64,000 nucleotides of DNA from Actinomycetes bacterium (GTDB lineage Bacteria > Actinomycetota > Actinomycetes > Propionibacteriales > Propionibacteriaceae), in NCBI GenBank assembly GCA_023460935.1, contig JAEWOI010000005.1:1-64000 (forward strand). Direction: 5' to 3'. A program made the position numbers and the translations under genes. This document shows positions 50,066-57,110 of the stretch, in pieces (position 1 is the stretch's first letter; each line of letters begins with the position of its first letter). Under the pieces are notes generated by a model. It did no database searches and was not told the origin of the DNA. It was given only the letters and a program-made list of their open reading frames with translations.

Positions 50066-50968
50066 TCAGGGCGTGGCGACCAGCACCCGGTTGCCCCATG
50101 GGTCGGGGACGCTGAGCGACGCCGACTCCGGGCCGGTCTCCAGCTGGACGTCCAGGCCGCGTCCGCGGAGCCGGGACGCAGCTTGAAGCACGTCGCCGAT
50201 GGTGGGCACCTCGATGGCGACCTGGCCCAGGCCGAGCGCCGGAGCCCGGAGGCCCACCCCGGCGCTGGCCCAGGTGTTCATCGCCATGTGGTGGTGGTAG
50301 CCGCCGGCGGACACGAACAGCGCGCCGGGCAGTTCCGCGGTCACCTCGAAACCCAGGGTGTCGACATAGAAGTCCTTGGCCAGTTCGGTCTGGCCCACCT
50401 TCAGGTGGACGTGCCCGACCACCTGCGCCTCGGTCCCCGCCAGCGCCGGACGTCGGTCGGGCGCCGTCTCCAGGTAGTCGCGCGCGGCGTCGGTGAGGTG
50501 CTCGGCGAGGAAGGCGTTGGGATCGAGCCAAAGCGTGTCCATCAGCACACGGTCGCCCTGCCACGTCCACTCGCTGCGGGGCCGGTCGGCGTACAGCTCC
50601 ACCCCGTTGCCCTCCGGGTCGTCGAGGTAGAAGGCCTGCGACACCAGGTGGTCGCCGCTGCCGGTGTACAGCTGCGGGCTCTGCATGGCGACTGAGGCCA
50701 GCACGGTGGCCAGCGCCTGCTGGTCGGGCTGCAGCAGGGCGGTGTGGAAGAGCCCGGCGCTGCGCCGCTCGCCCCTGGGCAGGTCCGGACGGTGCCGAAG
50801 CGTCACCAGTTCGCGGCCGTCACGGCCCAGGGTTGCCGTCGCTGCGCTCTGGCCGATCGGCTCCAGCAGCAACACGTCGGTGTAGAACCGGGTCATCGCG
50901 TCCAGGTCGGCCACGTCGAGGGCCACCTGCGACATGCGGGTCTCGGTCGGCAGCGTCTGGGCCGGCAT
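50066..50968 (-). CDS. Two-domain VOC dioxygenase (CatE-like)
   Basis: A 300-residue protein with two vicinal-oxygen-chelate modules: the first with MSQVALDVADLDAMTRFYTD and YLDDPEGNGVELYAD, the second with VGHVHLKVGQTELAKDFYVD and GYHHHMAMNTW. This matches the CatE-like extradiol dioxygenase group that opens aromatic rings, though the substrate cannot be read from sequence. Metal ligands His and Glu are visible. ATG 50968 with GGAGG four bases before; a longer frame to 50998 is not used. Confidence 0.8.
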   Translation of the reverse strand: MPAQTLPTETRMSQVALDVADLDAMTRFYTDVLLLEPIGQSAATATLGRDGRELVTLRHRPDLPRGERRSAGLFHTALLQPDQQALATVLASVAMQSPQLYTGSGDHLVSQAFYLDDPEGNGVELYADRPRSEWTWQGDRVLMDTLWLDPNAFLAEHLTDAARDYLETAPDRRPALAGTEAQVVGHVHLKVGQTELAKDFYVDTLGFEVTAELPGALFVSAGGYHHHMAMNTWASAGVGLRAPALGLGQVAIEVPTIGDVLQAASRLRGRGLDVQLETGPESASLSVPDPWGNRVLVATP

Positions 50969-51048
50969 GGTTCCTCCAAGGTTTGATTGACCATTCAACC
51001 ATATTGGCCCTGCCGGTATTCCGGTGACACCTCCACTAGCCTGTCCGC

Positions 51049-51861
51049 GTGCGCGGCGAGGAAGGGGCCCAGATGGAGGTGTTGCTGCTCGGCACGGGGG
51101 CGGCGGACGGCATCCCGAACCCGTTCTGCCGCTGCGCCACCTGTGCCGACCACCGCGTCCGCGGTGAGCTGCGCACGCCCACCTCGGTGCTGGTGGACGG
51201 GCGGCTGTGGCTCGACCCGGGGCCGGAGGCGCCCCGGCAGGTGAGCCGCAACGGCCGCGACCTCACCGGCCTTGAGGCTGTGCTCGCCGGCCACGCGCAC
51301 AGCGACCACCTCGACCCCGCGTTCCTGATGCACCGGGGATGGGTCACCACCGAGCCGCTGCGGGTGGTGGGCCCCGAGCCCGTGGTGGCGTGGAGCCGGC
51401 AGTGGCTGGACCCCGACCACCCGATCGACTTCACCACCGTCACCGCCGGCGACGAGCTGGAAGTGGCCGGCTACCGGGTGCTGGTGGTGGCGGCGAACCA
51501 CGAGGCGTTCGGCGAGGCGGTCTGCTACCTGGTCGGCGACGGGCGCTCGAACCTGCTCTACGCAACGGACACCGGGTTGCTGCCCGAGTCGTCGCTGCAG
51601 CTGTTGGCCGGGCGGCGGGCCGACCTGGTGCTGCTGGAGGAGACCTTCGGGCCTCGTGGCGACAAGGGCGACCGGCACCTGAACCTGGCCACCTTCGCCG
51701 AGACCGTCACCGCGCTGCGCGGGATCGGTGTGGTCGACGCCGACACCCGCGTGGTCGCCGTCCACCTCGGCCACGACAACCCACCCCTGGCCGAACTGAG
51801 GTCGGCGCTGGCCGAAGTCGGTGCCGAGGTGTGCGCCGACGGCACCGTCCTGCTGGTGTAG
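51049..51861 (+). CDS. Metallo-beta-lactamase fold hydrolase
   Basis: A 270-residue MBL-fold protein. N-terminal VLLLGTGAADGIPNPFC with a Cys-rich CRCATC as in the PhnP/AIR-type subgroup, then AGHAHSDHLDPA (HxHxDH), a second His in VVAANHEAF, and Asp in YATDTGLL. Likely a phosphodiesterase; the exact substrate is unknown. Start is a choice: GTG 51049 with TAGCCT six bases upstream (leaderless), or ATG 51073 with GGAAGGGG upstream. I favour 51049 because the same box recurs before several neighbours. Confidence 0.78.
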   Translation: MRGEEGAQMEVLLLGTGAADGIPNPFCRCATCADHRVRGELRTPTSVLVDGRLWLDPGPEAPRQVSRNGRDLTGLEAVLAGHAHSDHLDPAFLMHRGWVTTEPLRVVGPEPVVAWSRQWLDPDHPIDFTTVTAGDELEVAGYRVLVVAANHEAFGEAVCYLVGDGRSNLLYATDTGLLPESSLQLLAGRRADLVLLEETFGPRGDKGDRHLNLATFAETVTALRGIGVVDADTRVVAVHLGHDNPPLAELRSALAEVGAEVCADGTVLLV

Positions 51862-51869
51862 GCGCAAAA

Positions 51870-51964
51870 GGACCGTCCCCGGCACACCGTGGCTGATCGG
51901 GGACGGTTCCTGGCGCGCCAGTTGCTGACCGGGGGCGGTTCCTGGCGCGAAAGGAACCGTCCCC
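51870..51964. repeat. GGAACCGTCCCC repeat cluster (1 of 3)
   Basis: Four copies of the GGAACCGTCCCC / GGGGACGGTTCC motif in both orientations, three of them joined to CTGGCGCG. Lies between the MBL gene stop and the 69-residue gene. Confidence 0.85.
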
Positions 51965-51991
51965 AACGAGCCAGCTGCGGGACGCATCCGG

Positions 51992-52201
51992 TCAGGCGAT
52001 CGCGACCCGGTGGCGCGGCCGCTCGAGGCGGGCAGCGATCGCGACCTGCGCGCCGGCCGCCCGGCGCAACACAGCGGCGGCCGCCAGCCGCAGGCGACCG
52101 GGGCTCCCGCTCTCGGGCACCTGGGGCGCATCGGGACGGGCGGAGGCGTTCTCGGCGGCGGTGCGCTCCAGGACTGGGGACATGCTGAAGTAGGCGGACA
52201 T
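51992..52201 (-). CDS. Small Ala/Arg-rich protein
   Basis: A 69-residue protein. ATG 52201 is preceded by GAGGAGATAACC, a strong ribosome binding site. The N-terminus reads MSAYFSMSPVLERTAAEN; the C-terminus has an Ala/Arg-rich amphipathic stretch RLRLAAAAVLRRAAGAQVAI. I do not recognise it. It lies 38 bases after the LacI-type gene on the same strand, probably in the same transcript. Confidence 0.6.
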   Translation of the reverse strand: MSAYFSMSPVLERTAAENASARPDAPQVPESGSPGRLRLAAAAVLRRAAGAQVAIAARLERPRHRVAIA

Positions 52202-52239
52202 GGTTATCTCCTCTTTACGGGTTTGCGATTCAGGCCGGG

Positions 52240-53310
52240 TCAGGCGACCGGACGGGTGCTGCTGCGCACGACCAGTTCGTGCGGAAGGATGATCTGGCGG
52301 TCTGGGCGGTCCGGGTCGAGCAGCAGCTCGGCTGCGATCCGTCCCTTGTCGCGGATCGGTTGGTGGATGGTGGTGAGCCCGGCTGCCGCGGACTCGGGCA
52401 GGTCGTCGAAGCCGGCCACCGAGATGTCGTCTCCGGGACGGAGCCCGCGCTGCTCGCACGCGTCCATGAAGCCGAGGGCCAGCACGTCGCTGACTGCGAC
52501 CACCGCGGTCGGGCGGTCCTTGCGGTCGAGCACGAGCGTGCCGGCCGCCCGTCCCGACTCCCTTGAGTTCACGCCGGTGACGACGATCGAGACCTCCGCT
52601 CCGGCCAGGCCGTCCAGGATGCCGCGGACGCGGTGGGAGGTGTCGACGTAGCCCACGCCGGTGTACTTCTCGAGCAACTGCGCGAACTCCCCGGGACGGT
52701 GCTCGGTGAGCGTCGGCTGGCCGCGGTAGGCGGTCTCGATCAGCACGCTGACCCGGGTGTGGCCGAGCCGGCGCAAGTGCTCGCCGACTTCCAGCGCGGC
52801 GGCGTAGTCGTCGATCGCGACATAGTCCCCCACTGCGTCCTGCTGCCCACCGGGGGTGTTGACCAGCGTGCAGTAGACGGTCGGCAGGCCGCGCTCGCGG
52901 GCCCGGACGATGGCCGGCTGGTCCCCGCAGAGCCCCGCGACCCCGTCCACCGCCGCGTCCTGGATGGCGGCGAGCGCCTCGGCGTCGGCCGCCCGGACGC
53001 TGAGCAGGGTGATGCTGGCCTGCTTGCGCTCCATGACCTCGCTGAACGCGGCCAGCCAGGCCACGGAGAACGGGTCGGAGAACGCGTAGGACAACCGCTC
53101 CTCGAACACCACGGCGTAGGTGTTGGTGCGGCCCGAGCGCAGCTGCCGGGCGATCGCGTCGGGGCCGGTGTAGCCCATCTTCGCCGCCCGCTCCAGCACT
53201 CGTGAGCGCAACTCGGGCGAGAGCTGGTCGGGACGGTTGAAGGCGTTCGACACGGTCATGACCGAGACGCCGAGCACCTTCGCGATGTCCTTCTGGGTGA
53301 TTCGTGGCAT
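52240..53310 (-). CDS. LacI-family transcriptional regulator
   Basis: A 356-residue regulator. The N-terminal helix-turn-helix is ITQKDIAKVLGVSVMTVSNA, followed by the hinge helix and a periplasmic-binding-protein-like sensor domain. The ligand, probably a sugar, cannot be told. ATG 53310 with AGGAGGTG six bases upstream; a longer frame is not used. The upstream region has two 15-base direct repeats 33 bases apart that may be its operator. No sugar genes are adjacent. Confidence 0.87.
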   Translation of the reverse strand: MPRITQKDIAKVLGVSVMTVSNAFNRPDQLSPELRSRVLERAAKMGYTGPDAIARQLRSGRTNTYAVVFEERLSYAFSDPFSVAWLAAFSEVMERKQASITLLSVRAADAEALAAIQDAAVDGVAGLCGDQPAIVRARERGLPTVYCTLVNTPGGQQDAVGDYVAIDDYAAALEVGEHLRRLGHTRVSVLIETAYRGQPTLTEHRPGEFAQLLEKYTGVGYVDTSHRVRGILDGLAGAEVSIVVTGVNSRESGRAAGTLVLDRKDRPTAVVAVSDVLALGFMDACEQRGLRPGDDISVAGFDDLPESAAAGLTTIHQPIRDKGRIAAELLLDPDRPDRQIILPHELVVRSSTRPVA

Positions 53311-53347
53311 CTGCCGCACCTCCTTTCCCGTCCTGTATCCATGTTGT

Positions 53348-53395
53348 TCTGTATCGTTAAAGTGTTCAAGGGCCGGAGCGTCTGTATCGCTAAAG
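53348..53395. promoter_or_regulatory. Direct repeats upstream of lacI-type gene
   Basis: TCTGTATCGTTAAAG (53348-53362) and TCTGTATCGCTAAAG (53381-53395), start to start 33 bases (three helical turns). A partial CTGTATC lies near 53334. They sit between the divergent LacI and VOC genes and are candidate operators for autoregulation. Confidence 0.5.
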
Positions 53396-53445
53396 ATGGC
53401 TCGCCCGTCTGGCTGGCCCGGAGCGGGCACGGGAATACTTGGGCG

Positions 53446-53832
53446 ATGACCAGCCGGATCTCACACACCACCGTCGACTGCGCCGACCCCTACTCGCTGT
53501 CGCGGTGGTGGGCGCAGGTGCTCGACTACCACGAGGACCCCGACGACCCCAACGCCCTCGAAGACGAGGAGTGCCTGATCGAGGGGGACGGTCCTCCGCT
53601 GCTGTTCATCAGGGTGCCGGAGTCGAAGTCGGTCAAGAACCGGATGCACCTCGACCTGCGCCCGACCGACCGCACCCGGGACGAGGAGATCGAGCGGGTG
53701 CAGGGGCTCTGTGCTTCCTTCATCGCCGACCACCGCGGCATCCACGGCCCGGGCACGGGGTGGGTTGTGCTCGCCGACCCGGAGGGCAACGAGTTCTGCA
53801 TCCTGCGCTCGGACGCCGAACTCCAGTCCTGA
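53446..53832 (+). CDS. Glyoxalase-like VOC protein
   Basis: A 128-residue single VOC domain (glyoxalase-like PF18029 type). HTTVDCADPYSLSRWWAQVL at the start and VLADPEGNEFCIL at the end are typical. Common in actinobacteria, enzymatic role unknown. ATG 53446; AATACT lies six bases before, but the box is weak. Divergent from the LacI-type gene. Confidence 0.8.
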   Translation: MTSRISHTTVDCADPYSLSRWWAQVLDYHEDPDDPNALEDEECLIEGDGPPLLFIRVPESKSVKNRMHLDLRPTDRTRDEEIERVQGLCASFIADHRGIHGPGTGWVVLADPEGNEFCILRSDAELQS

Positions 53833-53904
53833 GGTCTAGACCGACCGGGAGCTGGAGACCGCGGTGCAGCCGACCGCTTCCGCTGACCCGCGGCCTGGCG
53901 CCTT

Positions 53905-53956
53905 AACCGGAACAGGAACCGTCCCCAGTCGGTGAACCGGAACAGGAACCGTCCCC
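53905..53956. repeat. GGAACCGTCCCC repeat cluster (2 of 3)
   Basis: Two direct 22-base units (53905-53926, 53935-53956) ending in GGAACCGTCCCC, spaced exactly 30 bases. Downstream of the VOC gene and next to the stop of dprE2. Confidence 0.85.
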
Positions 53957-53968
53957 GGTGCGCCGGGG

Positions 53969-54730
53969 TCAGAGGGGCAGCAGGCGGAAGATCGGCCCCG
54001 GGATGTGCTTCAGGACCATCATGACCAGGCGGAAGGGCGCCGGCACCCAGATCAGCTTCTGGCCCTTCCGGGCGGCGTCGACCACCTGGACGGCCAGTTC
54101 CTGCTTCTCGACGGTCAGCGGTGCTTCCTTGACGTGGGCCGACATCCGCGTGCGCACCTGCCCGGGGCGGACCACCAGCACCTTCGGGCCGAACGGCGCG
54201 AGCGCCTCGCCCAGCAGCCGGTAGAAGCCGTCCAGACCGGCCTTCGTGGAGCCGTAGACGAAGTTGGAACGGCGCACGAGCTCCCCGGCAACGGTCGACA
54301 TCGCGATGATCTGGCCGTAGCCCTGCGCCTTCATCCGCTGCCCGAGGAGGACGCCGACGCTGACCGCGCCGGTGTAGTTCACCTGCGCGATCTGGACGGC
54401 CTTGGCCTGGTCCTGCCAGAGCTCCTCCGCGTCCCCGAGCAACCCGAACGCGACGATCGCAACGTCGATGTCGGCCAGGGCCCAGGCCGCGTCGATCACG
54501 CCCGGGTGGGCGTCGAAGTCGGTGGCGTCGAAGTCCAGCACGTCCACAGCGGTCGCCCCGGCAGCGGTCAGCTGGGCGACGGCCTGCTCCCGCAGCTCGT
54601 CACCGGGCTGGACACCGAGCACCACCCGCAGCGGCTGCTTGGCCAGGTACTCGGCCACGATGGCCAGGCCGATCTCGGAGGTACCGCCGAGCAGCAGCAC
54701 GGTCTGGGGGTTGCCGGTGGCGTCGATCAC
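53969..54730 (-). CDS. dprE2: Decaprenylphosphoryl-2-keto-beta-D-erythro-pentose reductase
   Basis: A 253-residue short-chain dehydrogenase. Rossmann motif LLLGGTSEIGLAI, catalytic Ser/Tyr/Lys region with STVAGELVRRSNFVYGSTKAG (YxxxK), and C-terminal hydrophobic end, as in DprE2. It reduces the keto intermediate made by DprE1 to decaprenylphosphoryl-arabinose with NADH. GTG start 54730 with AAGGAG upstream, 19 bases after dprE1; the two genes are one operon. Confidence 0.9.
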   Translation of the reverse strand: MIDATGNPQTVLLLGGTSEIGLAIVAEYLAKQPLRVVLGVQPGDELREQAVAQLTAAGATAVDVLDFDATDFDAHPGVIDAAWALADIDVAIVAFGLLGDAEELWQDQAKAVQIAQVNYTGAVSVGVLLGQRMKAQGYGQIIAMSTVAGELVRRSNFVYGSTKAGLDGFYRLLGEALAPFGPKVLVVRPGQVRTRMSAHVKEAPLTVEKQELAVQVVDAARKGQKLIWVPAPFRLVMMVLKHIPGPIFRLLPL

Positions 54731-54749
54731 GAGGGTTCTCCTTGGTGGT

Positions 54750-56177
54750 TCAGAGCAGTTCGAGCCGGCGCGCCAGGTCGGAGGCGAACACCCCGTGCGG
54801 GTCGATCCGGCGGCGGGTGGCGATCCAGTCGTCGATCCCGGGGTACATCGCGTGGAAGGTGGCCGCGGTGGCGCGGGAGTCCTTCGCGGTGTAGAGCCGC
54901 CCGCCGAACTCGAGGATGCGCGCGTCGAGCCCGTGCAGGAACTCGTGCAGGCCGGCCTTGATCGGGAAGTCGACGCACACGTTCCAGCCGGCCATCGGGT
55001 AGCTGAGCGGTGCCCGGTTGCCCTCGCCGAACAGTTTGAACACGTTCAGGAACGAGTAGTGCCCGGAGGCCTGGATGTCGCGGATCAGGCCCTTGAACTC
55101 GTCCACAGCGGCGGGCGGCACCACGAACTGGTACTGCAGGAACCCGTGGGAGCCGTAGGCCCGGTTCCACTCGCCGAACATGTCCAGCGGGTGGTAGAAG
55201 CCGGTGAGGCTCTGGATCTTGCCCGTGTAGTTGCCGCTCTTGGCGTACCAGAGGTTGCCCAGCAGGCCGAAGGTGAACTTGTTGGCCAGCCCGTTGGGGA
55301 ACACGTCGGGCAGGTCGAACAGCGGCTTGGCGTTGAACGCGAGTGGGTCGGCGGCGAGCTTCGGCGCCTTCTCCTGCAGCTGCGCCAGGGTGGCCAGCGA
55401 ACCCCGCGAGAGCGCGGCGCGGCCCAGCTTCGGCTCGGGGCTGATCGCGTCGAACCAGGCGCTGGAGTAGTCGTAGTTCGCCTCCGACCCGTCGGAGTGG
55501 ACGGCGATGGTCTCCTCCAGCGTGCGGGTGACCACACCGTCGGCCACGAAGTAGGCCGTCTCGGTGCGGGTCATGTTCAGCACCACGCGCAGGATGATCC
55601 CGGTCAGCCCGACGCCGCCGACCGTGGCCCAGAACAGGCTCGCGTCCGGGTCGTCGGTGGAGCCGTCCGGGGTGAGGGTCAGCACCCGGCCGTCGGCCAC
55701 CAGCAGATGCATCGAGGCCACGTGGTCGCCGAAGGAGCCCGCGCTGTGGTGGTTCTTGCCGTGCACGTCACAGCCGATCGCCCCGCCGACGGTCACCTGC
55801 CGGGTGCCGGGCAGCACCGGGATCCACAACCCGTGGGGCAGCGCTGCCCGCATCAGGTCGTCGAGGCTGACGCCAGCGTCCACGTCGACGGTCGCCCCGT
55901 CCGGGTCGATGGCGTGGATGCGGTTCAGCGGGGTCATGTCGACCACGATCCCGCCGGCGTTCTGCGCCACGTCGCCGTAGGAGCGGCCCAGCCCCCTCGC
56001 GACGATGCCGCGGCGCAGGTGCGACGGGGAGTCGGCGTTGTGCTCGGCAACAGCGGCGACGGCAGCGGCGACCAGCTCCGGATCAGGGGTGGACAACACC
56101 TGCGCTGTGGTGGGTGCGGTGCGTCCCCAGCCGGTGAGACTCGTGGTCTGGGTGGGGAGGTCCTCGATAGCGCTCAT
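54750..56177 (-). CDS. dprE1: Decaprenylphosphoryl-beta-D-ribose oxidase
   Basis: A 475-residue FAD-dependent oxidase. FAD-binding part with RGLGRSYGD and GGAIGCDVHGKNHH, substrate-binding half with GWNVCVDFPIKAGL and LYTAKDSRATAATFHAMYP. Cys401 matches Cys387 of the mycobacterial enzyme, the residue bound by benzothiazinones, and Lys432 matches the active-site Lys418. Oxidises DPR at C2. TAGTCT lies eight bases before ATG 56177, so a leaderless start is possible. Divergent from the HAD gene. Confidence 0.93.
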   Translation of the reverse strand: MSAIEDLPTQTTSLTGWGRTAPTTAQVLSTPDPELVAAAVAAVAEHNADSPSHLRRGIVARGLGRSYGDVAQNAGGIVVDMTPLNRIHAIDPDGATVDVDAGVSLDDLMRAALPHGLWIPVLPGTRQVTVGGAIGCDVHGKNHHSAGSFGDHVASMHLLVADGRVLTLTPDGSTDDPDASLFWATVGGVGLTGIILRVVLNMTRTETAYFVADGVVTRTLEETIAVHSDGSEANYDYSSAWFDAISPEPKLGRAALSRGSLATLAQLQEKAPKLAADPLAFNAKPLFDLPDVFPNGLANKFTFGLLGNLWYAKSGNYTGKIQSLTGFYHPLDMFGEWNRAYGSHGFLQYQFVVPPAAVDEFKGLIRDIQASGHYSFLNVFKLFGEGNRAPLSYPMAGWNVCVDFPIKAGLHEFLHGLDARILEFGGRLYTAKDSRATAATFHAMYPGIDDWIATRRRIDPHGVFASDLARRLELL

Positions 56178-56242
56178 CGCGGCAAAGACTACCGGTTCAC
56201 CCGCCCCGGCGACGGCCCCGGGTCAGCACTAGCATCGTGGAC

Positions 56243-56998
56243 GTGACTGCCAACCAGACCCTGTTGAGCGTTTGCGACGCGGCCCTGTTCGACCTGGACG
56301 GGGTGCTCACCCCGACCGCAGAGGTGCACATGCGCGCCTGGTCGAGAATGTTCAACGACTACCTGGCTGCCCGGGCCGGAGACCCGGCTCGCGGGGCGGG
56401 CGAGAACCTGGACCCCTACACCGACGCCGACTACTTCGCCCACGTGGACGGCAAGCCCCGCTACGACGGCGTCCGGGACTTCCTGGCCGCGCGCGGCATC
56501 GAGCTGCCGGAGGGGCAGCCCTCCGACCCGGCCGGGGCGGAGACCGTCTGCGGTCTCGGCAACCGCAAGAACGCAGCCTTCGCTGCCGTGCTCGCCACCG
56601 ATGGGGTCGCGCCCTACCCCGGGTCGGTGCAACTGCTCGACTACCTGAGAGACCGCGGGGTGCAGGTGGCGGTGGTCTCCTCCTCGCAGAACGCACACGA
56701 GGTACTCACCGCAGCCCGGCTGCGTGACCGGTTCGAGGTGTTGGTCGACGGTCGCCTGGCTCACGCAGAAGGCCTGCCGGGCAAGCCGGCGGCGGACACC
56801 TACCGGTTCGCCGCCCGGGAGCTGTCGACCCCCGTGGAGCGTTCGGTGGTGTTCGAGGACGCGGTGTCTGGAGTGGCCGCCGGCCGCAACGGCGGCTTCG
56901 GCCTGGTGGTCGGCGTGGACCGCGGCGTCGGGGCGGAGGCCCTACTCGCCGCCGGCGCCGACCTCGTGGTCAGCGACCTCGCCGAGCTGCTCCCCTGA
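56243..56998 (+). CDS. HAD hydrolase, beta-phosphoglucomutase type
   Basis: A 251-residue HAD enzyme: FDLDGVLTPTAEVHMRAW (nucleophile DLDGV), VVSSSQNAHEVL (motif II), KPAADTY and FEDAVSGVAAG (motifs III/IV). The cap domain is of the beta-phosphoglucomutase type, so sugar-phosphate conversion is likely; no glycosyl phosphorylase neighbour supports this. GTG 56243 has TAGCAT seven bases upstream (leaderless pattern); GTG 56237 is two codons longer. Confidence 0.85.
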   Translation: MTANQTLLSVCDAALFDLDGVLTPTAEVHMRAWSRMFNDYLAARAGDPARGAGENLDPYTDADYFAHVDGKPRYDGVRDFLAARGIELPEGQPSDPAGAETVCGLGNRKNAAFAAVLATDGVAPYPGSVQLLDYLRDRGVQVAVVSSSQNAHEVLTAARLRDRFEVLVDGRLAHAEGLPGKPAADTYRFAARELSTPVERSVVFEDAVSGVAAGRNGGFGLVVGVDRGVGAEALLAAGADLVVSDLAELLP

Positions 56999-57038
56999 CG
57001 ATCCCCGAGCTGCACCCTCCCCTCCAGCGAAGTGGACC

Positions 57039-57062
57039 GAAACCGCCGTAGTCGGCGGTTTC
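57039..57062. terminator. Hairpin between convergent HAD and glnE genes
   Basis: Perfect 10-bp stem GAAACCGCCG/CGGCGGTTTC with loop TAGT, 41 bases after the HAD stop and 49 bases after the glnE stop; usable in both directions. Confidence 0.7.
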
Positions 57063-57110
57063 AGCCCACCGTCGCCTGAGGAGCGACCCGGGGAAACGGG
57101 CCACCGCTGG

